In this document: piece by piece, positions 1-12,000 of the stretch
How the letters are laid out: the number at the start of each line of letters is the position of its first letter
Position numbering within the stretch: position 1 is the stretch's first letter
NCBI GenBank assembly: GCA_017979445.1
Contig: CM030719.1
Coordinates: 21,669,292 to 21,733,291 of the forward strand
DNA: 64,000 bases
Reading direction: 5' to 3'
From: Akebia trifoliata
Lineage: Eukaryota; Streptophyta; Magnoliopsida; Ranunculales; Lardizabalaceae
Notes under the pieces: model-generated
What the model saw: only the letters and a program-made list of their open reading frames with translations
Databases searched by the model: none
Told to the model about the DNA's origin: nothing
Position numbers and translations under genes: made by a program

Positions 1-3000
1 AGTTGGGGTATTTAACTGGAGCATGTAAAGAACCTAAAGAAGAGGATTCATCTCATTGTAATTGGGAAAGTGAAAACCTCACTGTGATGTCATGGCTCCT
101 TCATTCAATGGAACCCAATATCAGTAGGAACTTCTTGTTCTCAAGAACAGCCAGCGAATTTTGGGAAGCAGTATCTCGAACTTATTCACAGAGAGATGAT
201 TTAGCCCTTTCATAGGGAGATTGCTACATTGCAGAAAGGAAGTCTCGGTATTGAAGAATATTTCGGTGTTCTAAGACAAAAGTGGGAAGAACTAGACCAC
301 TATCAATCCCCAACAAATTCTATGGCAGATATTAAGAAGCAGACTAAGAAGGAGTCTTTGATATTCTGGCTGGTCTCAACCCAGAATTGGAATTCCAAAC
401 AGTCCAGATCTTGGCAAAGGATACTCTTCCTTCACTGAATTCAGTTTTCAACTATGTAAGGGCAGAGGCCAACAGACGTGCTACTTCTATGAGCTCTATC
501 ACATCTAACATAGAGAGATCTGCCCTTGCAGCAGATTATAAGAAGAATAAAGGATTTGAAACAAGTAAGGTCAATCTTGACCTTTTATGTCAAAAGAAGA
601 AAACAAATTAATATATGTAACAAGAGGAACCTTTGATTTTGTTGCTAAAGGGGAGACTGCTAAGGTATGTGCTTAAAGAAAGCATTATATGGCCTTACCG
701 ACCTCCACGGGCATGGTTTGATAAGTTCAGTAAAATTGTCGTTTCATTTTCATCAAAGCCAAGCAAATCATTCATTTTTTTTTTTTTTTGACAGACTAAA
801 TGTGGCATAAAACTACGATGACTTTGACGGAATCTATGAATATAGACTTTTTCAAGCTTTGACACCAGTCAAACTCTAAAAGAAACTTAAATTTTTCCAA
901 CTTTATCTGATCATTGTATGATAACATAAAAAGAATTCCACTGTTTCTACTCTAAACAGGTACTGGATGCCATGAAGATCATACTGGTAATAAAGTTAAG
1001 AGCTACAACCCGGTGCATCGTACCATGCAATTCAATTAATAGACATGTTCATGCATTAAGTAAGATATGCAAACTACAAACATATTCATAGCTTACTTTG
1101 TCACAAAGCTTTTGCAGCTCAGTCATTGCCGCAGGAGACAGAATATCTGGTCGAATACTCAATGCTTGCCCGAGTTTTATATATGCTGGACCCAAAGAGG
1201 TCACGATCTCACGCAATTCAATGGCCCGTGCAACTTCATTCTGATGAAAAACACACCGAAAGCCAGTAAACAAACTGTAGTTCAAAGATGAGCCATGAAA
1301 GGGAGCTTATGTGATTTAAGTAAATTAGTACATTAGAGGAAAGAATGGTAGCAGAACATAAAAGAAATAAGGGAAACACATTCATGCCACCTTAGTATCA
1401 CTTATATGTTAGTCTAGCAATCAGTTTTGTTCTTACAAAGAAAAGGAAGAAAAGCAATCAAGGTTTAGCCTTTTTGTTTAGTCCATTAGACTCCCCTGGA
1501 AAATCTTGACTAATGTGTGATAATAACAACCTTGCCAAATCATGTTGACAACCTACAGTTAAAGTTTAATGATTATAAAGTAAGCTCTCAATGCATAGCA
1601 TGAAGTATCTCCACAAAGGAGTTGTTGGGGTAAAGATAGAGAATCATCCACCTTAAAAACCAAAGCATGATCAATGGTAATTTCAGTGTAGAATACAAAT
1701 GTCTAATGAATCAAATGTATGGAATATATGGATCTTAGATGAGATTACACAATCTATTTGTTCTCTTCAAGTTGTTTTTTTTTTTTTTTTGGTGGTGGTT
1801 GGGGGGGGGGGGGGGGGGGGGGGGGGCGGTATAGAAAAAAGGGATGAGGATGTAAATCATTTCTTTTCAACATAAGCAACAGTCTCATTTATGATCGCAA
1901 GTAAATATTTCTATGAAAGATCGATTGCATAGTAGATTGGGATTTGCTGACATTGATACACACTAGAAATGCTTCTTAGAAGTTACAAAATTTGTTTAAT
2001 GGTTAATTTTTTATAGAACTATTGCATTTGATATGTTTTAGAATGTTTCTCGGAAATATTCTCAAACGTTTTTGGTATATTTCACTAAAATACTGAAACA
2101 TTGCATTACATTAGCAATTTCACGATGTTTCTTTCCGGGATGTCAAAAATCTGAATATTCTACCAAAACGTTCTGAAGTGTAACAAAACTTTGAACCACA
2201 GCCGACACAGCCTAACATGCATTTAGTTTCCTGGCCACAGAAAAATACCCTTGACCATCGTATGTCCCAATAGAATTTACTAAAATATCTTGAACAATTA
2301 ACTGTAATTTTTGCATCTTAGATCTCCTCTTTTGATACATGCACCTGTAGGTGTGGAACATTGTTCACCTTGTCTACATTAAATAGATTGTTATTGTAAT
2401 ATAAAGATGTATGAGTGTTTTTATCCTACTTGTTCAACTGTTCCATCATTTCTTAAATTATTAACTCATTTTTTACCATTTTAGAAATAATTAACCAAAT
2501 CCTAATTTGGCAAACTTTTTTTGTAACCAAATTTGGCAAATTCTCATTAAGCTTCTCCAGGTCAAATTTAACTTTCTCAAATTAATTCAGAATTTTACTT
2601 ACCAAAGCTTAAAAGCATGCTTTTGCATGCTCATACTCATTTGTATTTGGAGCTAATCTTGCCACCCAACCTAATCAAACTCAAGTGAGCTTAAGCTTAG
2701 CAATAAGCAGCTCGGGCTGGCTCAGGTTGACCAAATTGGGCCCAAGGTTGGGTTGGGCATGGATTGAATTGTTTGAAGCTCCAGTTCAGCTTGGGTTGAC
2801 ACCAAACCACATGAATTGCACACTTGTCACAATTTCCTTCCACAGGTTGATCTTACCTTTTGAACCTTTAAATAAAGGACCTTGTTGGGAGCTTGAGTTA
2901 TCGAAACCATATGATCAAAGAACTCTCCAATATAGCATTTTTGGAAAAAAAATATCACTTTTACTAGACTCTGCACAGCCCAACATACTTTCTTTTTTTT

Positions 3001-6000
3001 GTTGTTGTTGTGTGAGCTGGATTTGAAGCCACACCTCAAAGTTGCATTTAATTATGGCAACCAACTGAGCTATAGGTTCAAGTCTGAGTATATTAAGAGA
3101 CTTGGGGCAATTTCAGGTTTAGCTGACACCTGAGATAGAGTTGCTAGACACCAACTCTTTTAAGAAGTTCTATGCACCTATAAACCAGAATTTGATATAA
3201 TGGAACTTAATTTAACCATTAGCCATTTTCAGTGCAAAGAAATTCACAAATTTCCAATAAATTAAACTTGACTTTGGTAATTAAATTATCAGAGTTCAAT
3301 GCTTCAGAAATTTACATATAATGCAACAAGTGCCATTATAATGCTTTTTTATGGGTTCTTTTCCTCTCTTTTTTCGCCCAATGCTTGATGTAAAAGAAGT
3401 TGTGGTTGTCATTCAAGTAATATTTGGTAGGATAAATGTATAGGTGCCTAAACAAGTCTTAGTCAACAGTTTAATTTTCTAGTCGTACTTTTAGAATTCT
3501 ATATACCCTTCATACTGGAAGCATGGACAGAGCTACGTCTTTATTATATTCACAGCATCCTCTTTTGCTGCTTGCATGAAAGAGAAAATTTGATAAAGGA
3601 AACTACAAATGAAGGAGGACTTCAGATAGAGCTAGTAAAAAATAGTTCCAGTGGAAAAGCCCACCAGAATAGAGTTGGTAAAAACAGTTTGAAATTCATG
3701 CATAACTAAAAGCACTTAGAAAACAAGAATATCCTATTGACCATTTGCCTTAAATATGTCAAAAAATACAATGCAACATTCATAGATTGAAGTAAGCAAG
3801 CATCACATCAAAGATTTACCTCTTTGATTTTCTTGTTTATCAAGTCCCATGCAAGACTGGAAAAAAAACCACCAGCAACAGACATTAATTGGACAATACG
3901 TGTTGCAACAGCACGAGGACGTCTTCCCCAGTACGAAGAGATGATGGCAGGATCATACACCAATGGTAAAGATTCACTGCCCTCCTCAACCTGAAAAGGC
4001 ACATGGAAAGCCAGTAGCATCACTATCACATGACACTAATTCCTCCATGACAGAGAACACAAAACATTCATTTCAAAGCATTTAGACTTCGAATATTTCT
4101 CGAAAGATATATTTAGTGTCTAACCTTTCAGAGACTTAATATTCTCCATATTAAAAGCACAACCATCCATTTCTTAAAATTCTGAATCATAAATAGTAAG
4201 TGTCGCTCCCAATTTGTTGACTGTACCTCTTGGGATGGTCACCTCGACCCCCAATCTTCTTCTTAATAAAATTTTAACTTATCAAAAAAAAGTGTCACCA
4301 AGTCCTAAAATCTCAGCCTAGTCAGTGTGTCAACACTGAGAGATCTGAGTTGTTCCTTTGGAAATTCTCTAAAACGATATCATCATCATCTATGCCTTAC
4401 CCCAAACATTAGGGTTAGATAAAAGATGGATCAGAGCTTAACTTAGCAGGGAAGCCAAGTAGGAAGTGATTGGATTGTTAAAATGGGTGAGGTGACACCA
4501 ACTTCCGCCTAAACCAAGTCAATGATTGTTCCGTCTGTGAAAAAAACAAACAGCAAGGCGAATAAAATCGCACACAGAACACAAGGATTTAAGTGTGGTT
4601 TGGCAGTGTGCCTAAGTCCACGGATCAAATCAAAATCCAATCGCACTATATTCTTTCAAGTTTACAGCCCTAGAGATATCTAGAAAATCAAGAGCATAGA
4701 AAAACGTATCCTCCCAAAATCCCTAAACAACTTTCCCAAAAGAATACATATATGTACCCCAAAAAAATTCTTGCTTTCAGGCCGATCCCACTCTGCTTCA
4801 GAAAAGGTCCCCTTTGAAGTTACCTCTTGAAGCCCAAGCCCAAAAAAGAATACAAGACATCATACGTAACACCGTAACAATTGCAATAAGCCAATAAGGG
4901 GAAAGAGATAAGGCTCAGTGCAAAGAAACTAGGAAAGCCACATAAGACTAGAACTGGCGAAGTGCTACAATCCCATGCTTGTCCCTAGGGCCGATATTTA
5001 TACGTGAGTGGGGTGAGATGTCCAAAATACCCCCTCTTCCTCCTCCAATTGAAGGTGTAAATTTGCCACAGACCCTGTCATGCCATTGGTTGGAGTTGTT
5101 CATCCTAGGCTCCCCATTCAGTAGGGTTGGCTGTATGTTACAACTGTTAATATGGCTAACAGGGTTGTTGGTCAGACAGACCTGGCTTCTTGCAAGGCAA
5201 CTTGGTAGGGCCACTAATATGACATAACTGACAAGTCTTTCATAACTAGAAATTTCGCACCACGCCAAACGCCATGAACCATATGGTCAATAGAATTTCA
5301 TGCAATGTAGTCTAACATAGTATCCCCTTCTCGTGACCTCCAAACCTTATATCTTCATTGCCTCACCCCACCCACCTGGGGAACGGGGCATGAAATCAGT
5401 GCCATGTACACCATAAAATAAGAAGTAATAAGCACCTAGACACATTACTAACAAAATTCACCAACTTCCGTGAAATTTCAGAGATATCGCTGAAAGGGGG
5501 TGTGTTGGAATTATTATTTTATTATTTATTTATTTTCATTATCAAAATTATTTTGTGGCCTTTTCACATATACAAATTTTATATAAATACTGGATTGTAA
5601 TTTGTTCAAAACGTTAAGGATAAAATTGGAAACCATGTTAGTGGTCTGGCATTGGTTACCAGCATCAAATATGATGGGTTAGTGAACATCCTATCAAAAC
5701 TTAAGTGGTATTCACCTAATACTAGAATTCTACAATGGGTAGAAAATCTAGTATCCTTCTTTATAAATAGGTGGCCGTCCCCCCCTCTCTACACACAGAT
5801 TATTCTATCATTGAGATAGAAGGTTCCCATCACCAAAGTGTAGGTAGAGTTGGGGTAGTGCACCTATTCTTCGCAGATCAAGATCAAAGTGTTCTTTGCG
5901 AATTATCGAAAAGCGAATCCAGGTATTTTACAATTATTGCTTTTCGATTTCGATTATTCTATTGTTTGTTCAAGATCAAATCCTAGATCCATGAATATCA

Positions 6001-9000
6001 TGTTTATTGTATTTTTCCAACAATTGGTATCAGAGCCATTCCGGATTTGTTCTTGTTCAAAACTTTTATTAAATCTAAGTTGAATCTAGATCAATCTTGA
6101 TTAAATCTGCCATTTATTTTCTTCTTCAAATAAGTTTATATAAACAGAAACATGACGTTATCTCATTTTATCATTTGATGAGAACCAAATAAATATTTTT
6201 CGCATCTCTGCGATGATCGGATCGGTAAGAAAAACCTTCGGCTGAACCTATTGAAACAATAGGAAAAGATCCAAATCGTTTTTTCTTTTGTTATTGATTT
6301 AAAACTAAGAAAAACTGAAATTGAAAAGATTTCAGATCTGTATAAACCGAAATCGAATCCAGAACTATTGTGAAACTACCGATTACAGAATCTAGATTTG
6401 TTTAGAACCGATTAAATAAAATAAAATAAAAGAAATAGGAATCTCTTCGATTCGCAAATCCAGTCGATCAGTTGCAGGTTTTACAATCGGACGTTACCGG
6501 ATGCTTTCCAGTGACCATATTAATGGTCCGACATCAGTGATCAGCTCTACCGGTCGGCGTTTGGATGGCTGCGGTTGAGCGGCGACGGCTAGGGTTTTCA
6601 GTAGTTCGGTCTTGATGAAGAAGACGAACTGTTCTTCGTTTTGGGCTGGGCTGACCCGTTTTCACTATTCGTTTGGGCTAAGCCTGATAGCATTTATTAA
6701 GTTGGGCTTTAGATTTCGATTTTGGGCCAACCCGATTCGGGCTTCGTTTGGGCTTCTTTGTTTAGTTGGGCTAAGCCCGATTCAGTTCTCGTTTTGGGCT
6801 GAGCCTGATTCATTTTTTCAATTTTGGGCTAAGCCCGATTCATATATAAACCAATGTTTTAAAGGTCTATTGGGTTAAACCCGTTTCAAACTCGAACCGA
6901 CTCACTTAACCGAACCGTTTGGGTCAACATTTGACCCGATTCGAGTCGAACCGGTCCAGCCGAACTAGTTCAATTGGTTCAAGTGTGAACTAGACCATAG
7001 AAAACCATTTTTCCTATAAAACTTTGAAAAAATCATAACTAATTCGTTTTAATTCCAATTTGGACAAAACAAAAGTCCATTTTGAATATTTTTTCCAAAT
7101 CTATTCAATAAAAATGTTAAAACAATTCGTTGACAGCAACATATAACAGTAAAGTTCAGATTAAGTTGTACCCTTTTGGAGAATATATCTATAATTGCTT
7201 TCTTTTATATTGAATAATTTATTTTGTTATTGTAATGTACCCACATCCAAAACAAAAACAATTAGAAAGCAAATTTAGATATATTAGGGTATAAGTCTTG
7301 CCTATAGGGGTTTAGGAAGACACTTTGAATGATCGTTCAAGGAACGTGATGGAAATAGGATAGTAGTCTGCCTAAAGCTGACCGTTCTATGGAAGTTACG
7401 GGTTCTTGAATTCTGAGACTTAGTGTCTCACTAAGATCACTTTGTGGCACTCTTTTGCATGAAATCACTAACTTCTGCTTAAAGGTGATTTAAGGATGTT
7501 TGTGTAGATCGAGTGAATAGAATAGTCACAAGTGTGAAGGGGAGAGAAGGATAACCCTCTTGCCTAAAGGTGTGGATAGTGTTTGGATTGAACTGGAACA
7601 TGAGTGGCTAGGTCTATGTGCGAACTCCAACACAATTTTAGGGAACATATAGCATATTAAGATCTCGGCCCAAAGGCGAGTCTTGATGATGCGACTTGTT
7701 TGTACCTGCAGAGTGGAAAGTTTTACCCTTAATAAAACACTCTGAAACGATTCGACCAAAACCCCTGGTACGAATTGAAAGAATTGAATCCCACAGTGTA
7801 TATTAATGTTTGACCATATTTTAATGCAGCTATGGATGGGTCATTGATTCAAAAGAGTCTGGCAAGAATTGAACCTCTTAATGGCTCTAATTACTCATCT
7901 TGGAGGATGAATATTGATATTTTGTTGGGATGCATGGATTTTGATTTTGTTCTCTTTGAGGACATGCCACCAACTCCACTTCCAGATTCTACGGAGTTGG
8001 TAAGGACCCATTTTGCTAAATGGGAAAAGGCTAATAGATTGTCTATGATGATCATTCGAGCATCTATTAGTGAGACTTTTCGAGGTGGTATTCAGACCAC
8101 AGATACAGCTAAAGAACTATTGCAGATCATCAAGAAACAGTTTGTGGGAACAAAGAGATCTGTTCAGTATGAGTATTTGGGTCAGTTAATGAATCTGAAA
8201 TATGATGGTAACGGAAATGTACGGGAACACATACTTAAGATGTCCAAACTTGTAATTGGTCTCTGAAAGCAAGGGATTATTTTTTAAGATGACCTTCTGG
8301 TGCACATGACAGTTTTATCTCTGCATAATTCTTTTAATACTTTTAAAATCAATTACAGTGCACAAGAAACTAAATGGGATCTGAATCAGTTGATTTCCCT
8401 TTGTATCACTGAGGAAGCAAGATTGAGAGGTTCGAAGGTTGAGTCAGCACACTTGACAGTTCACCCAAATAGCAAGAAAAATTTCAAAAAAGGCGGCAAC
8501 AAGAATTTTAAATAAGGAAAAGAGTTCAAGGATTTCAAGAATCAGAAAACAATCAAGGAAAAGATAGAGATTGAGAAAATAGATAATGAAGATTGTTGGT
8601 TCTGCAAGAAGAAGGGACACATGAAGAGAGATTGCTTTGCGTAGAAAAACTGGTTGCAAAAGAATCCATGAGGGGTTCGACAGCAAGATAAATCCTAGAC
8701 CAAAGGATAGATTTTTCTTAGGAATGCAGAGGCATTGTTGGTTGAGGTAGTTAGAGCTTATCGTCTTATTCTTGATATAAGACATTATTTGATTTTAGAG
8801 GAGATTTTTTATATCTTGTCTTTTAGATAAACATTATTTCCATTTCTAGATTGGATATTGTTGGACATGTTTTTTATGGTATTTATCAGTTATCTTTGGA
8901 TAATTTGTTTGCTTCTTCTATGTTGTATTTATTTGTTGATTCTTATGTCCCGGGGTCTAAGTGTTATAGTTCGTCAGAAAACTCTTCTATGTTATGGAAT

Positions 9001-12000
9001 TTGAGATTAGGTCACATTTCCAAGAAAAGACTAGAATCCTTAGTTAAGGAAAGAATTGTAGGTCTTCTACATTTTCAGATTTTTTGATGTTTTGTGAATT
9101 GCCTTAAAGATAATATGATTAAGCAACGGAAGTTTGAAGTTACTAGGGTTATTGATTTGCTAGGTTTCTTAAATATGATCAAAATAATGGGAGTGAAATG
9201 CGAAGGAAATTTATATTTGAAGAGAAACATAGTGATCCACCAATATATTTTTTTTTATTTCGCAACCTTTACCTCATTTGGTGGCATCACCTATCTGTAC
9301 AGTCGTTGTAGAAGATGCAACAATCCAACCAGAACCTAATCCTCAAGCAGTGGTGATTCCAGTTCCACATGCAATCATTCCCATTAGGAGATCTACCCGA
9401 GAACGCAGACCCGCTATTACAGATGATTATGAGGTATACTTTCAAGAATGAGATGCTATCAAAGGTGATATAGATGATCCTTCAACATTCAAAGAAGCAA
9501 TGGATTCAAATGAATCCCAATTCTAGTAGGAAGTAATGAAAGAAGAATTAAGATCTATGGAAAAAAATGAAGTATGGGAATTAACGACGTTTCCAGAAAG
9601 TCGTAAGATAATAGAATATAAATGAGTTTTCAATATTAAAAGAGATTCAGAAGATCAAAAAGTTTAAAATAAGGTTTGTAGCAAAGGGTTCCATACAAAA
9701 GTCAAGTATTGATTTCTATAAGACTTATTCTCAAGTTATCTACAAGCTGAAAATATTAATTTATAGGTTGAAACAAGCATCAAGACAGTGGTACTTGAAA
9801 TTTGATCAAGTGGTAACTAGATACGGATTTAAAGAAAATGTCATCGATAAATGCATATATCGCAAGATGAGTGGGAGTCGATTAATCATTATTGTGATTT
9901 ATGTTGATGATATATTGCTAGTAAGCAATGATGCTCATCTCTTATGTGATAATTAGGTTGTTACTGATTTTGCAAAGAATGAAAGAGTAACCAGAGGAAA
10001 CAAGCACATCGAAATAAAATACATTTTAGTATGTGAAAAGGTTCGTAAATGATTGATCGAGATTGCCAAGATAGATTCTAGCAATATGATAGTTGACCCT
10101 CTCATAAAAGGATTCCCGCTAAAGATTTTCAAGGAACATGTAACTCGTATGGGAGTTATCATGTCATTTGTTCATGTTATTTAAGTATTAAGTTTATTTT
10201 ATACTTGTTTTGATTTATTTATACTCTTGATAGACTATTTATTACTGCTTAAAGAAATTGATTATGACTAGTCATTATTTATGCATTATTGTGTACACAT
10301 GTTATGTTTGCCTGTGAGTAGATGTACTCGTAAAGTGTTAAAGAAATGCTTGGACTAGACGTGACTTGGCATCACGTTGATGAAGTCTTCATTCTGGATA
10401 GAAAGGTGATGGAATATCACATAGCTGGTTGTTAGTAAGATATCAGAATGACATACGATGAGTATAAAACTGGACACCTAGGGAATGTACATACAGACTA
10501 CATTGAAGACTGTACATTGCCCTAATACCACAAAGAAAGTTCACGTAAAGGTAAACTCCTGAATTTATTGATGGTACTAGTTTTGAGATCATGGAACTAT
10601 CCTAGGGCCGACAAATGAGCACTTTGTTACATCCATGATCCATTATTAGTGGTATCTTTGAATGAAGGTGACAGTTAAAGATTATCTAAATTGTTTTGAA
10701 CAATTGTTTTTCAAAAGAGTGCACTCGATTATTCAAAAGGTAACAATCTAGAGAGTCGTTTTCTAAACAAAAGGTATATGTGAAGGCCAAGTGGGAGATT
10801 GTTGGAATTATTATTTTATTATTTATTTATTTTCATTATCAAAATTATTTTGTGGCCTTTTCACATATACAAAGTTTATATAAATACTGGATTGTAATTT
10901 GTTCAAAACATTAAGGATAAAATTGGAAACCATGTTAGTGGTCTGGCATTGGTTACCAGCATCAAATATGATGGGTTAGTGAACATCCTATCAAAACTTA
11001 AGTGGTATTCACCTAATACTAGAATTCTACGATGGGTAGAAAATCTAGTATCCTTCTTTATAAATAGGTGGCCATCCCCCCTCTCTACACACGGATTATT
11101 CTATCATTGAGATAGAAGGTTCCCATCACCAAAGTGTAGGCAGAGTTGGGGTAGTGCACCTATTCTTCGCAGATCAAGATCAAAGTGTTCTTTGCGAATT
11201 ATCGGAAAAGCGAATCCAGGTATTTTACAATTATTGCTTTTCGATTTCGATTATTCTATTGTTTGTTCAAGATCAAATCCTAGATCCATGAATATCATAT
11301 TTATTGTATTTTTCCAACATGCTAAAGAAAAAAAATCAGCTGTTCGGAAATAATGGACAATTAATTGAAAAATCAGAAAATTTTTTTCTCTATCCCTCCC
11401 TCAATTTCTTTTCCGAACTCTTCCTACCAAATTTTCCCCTTTTTTTCAAATTTATCCAAGTTAACTGAATGGATCCTCGTCAAATAATTGCTGAATCCAA
11501 ATTTGGTTACTATGCCAAGACACACACACAGAGATGCTAATTCACACAAAAATAAATAAATAAATGAAATTTAGTGCTGGAATAACGAACTAAATTCACC
11601 TCCACTAGACGAAGCTGAACACTGTCATCGGCAAACTGTGAATCTCTCAAATTCTGACCACGAAGACCTCTCATTAATATCGCCAATTCTTCATTTTCTT
11701 CCATTTGGGCTCTCACTCTTTTAATCTCTTGCGAAACATTTCCAATTTTCTGCCAATTCCACAAACAACAAAACAACCGAAAATCAAACAAATAAACAAA
11801 TTTTAAAACCCTAAATAATTCAGTTCAGCTAAGTTACCACAGAAACTCCATTGACAGGCTTCGATTGGGTTCTCGAAGGTTTGAGCTCTGATGGTTTGGG
11901 TTCAGTTGCGATGGCGACAACGACGCCTCGTCTAGAGGAAAACGAAGCAAGATTAGTTCTTCTCTTTGAGTGAGAATGGGTACTATGAGATGCTAACGTG

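Larger units (their letters stand above)
1241..3819 (-). other. ABC1K intron 3 (2.6 kb)
   Basis: Lies between the exon 3 donor and the exon 4 acceptor. Besides the homopolymers and the SINE-like piece listed separately, only AT-rich non-coding sequence is seen. The frames near 2685-3026 have no protein-like motifs. Confidence 0.75.
5503..11319 (+). mobile_element. Copia-type LTR retrotransposon, internally deleted, in ABC1K intron 2
   Basis: Two 520-bp LTRs (5503-6022, 10800-11319) begin TGTTGGAA and end CCAACA. A primer-binding site for initiator Met tRNA and a purine tract sit at the expected places. The interior has an intact gag N-terminal half, one zinc knuckle, a pre-integrase piece, and 5' and YVDD parts of reverse transcriptase. 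The protease, the integrase core, and most of reverse transcriptase and RNase H are missing. It lies antisense to its host gene. The flanks gggtg and tgcta do not form a target duplication. It is non-autonomous but recent. Confidence 0.93.

Noticed and set aside
4948..5268. Open frames of 80-106 codons on both strands near 4.95-5.27 kb
   Set aside because: They lie in an ABC1K intron, overlap on opposite strands, and show no protein family motif. Shadows of a less AT-rich stretch.
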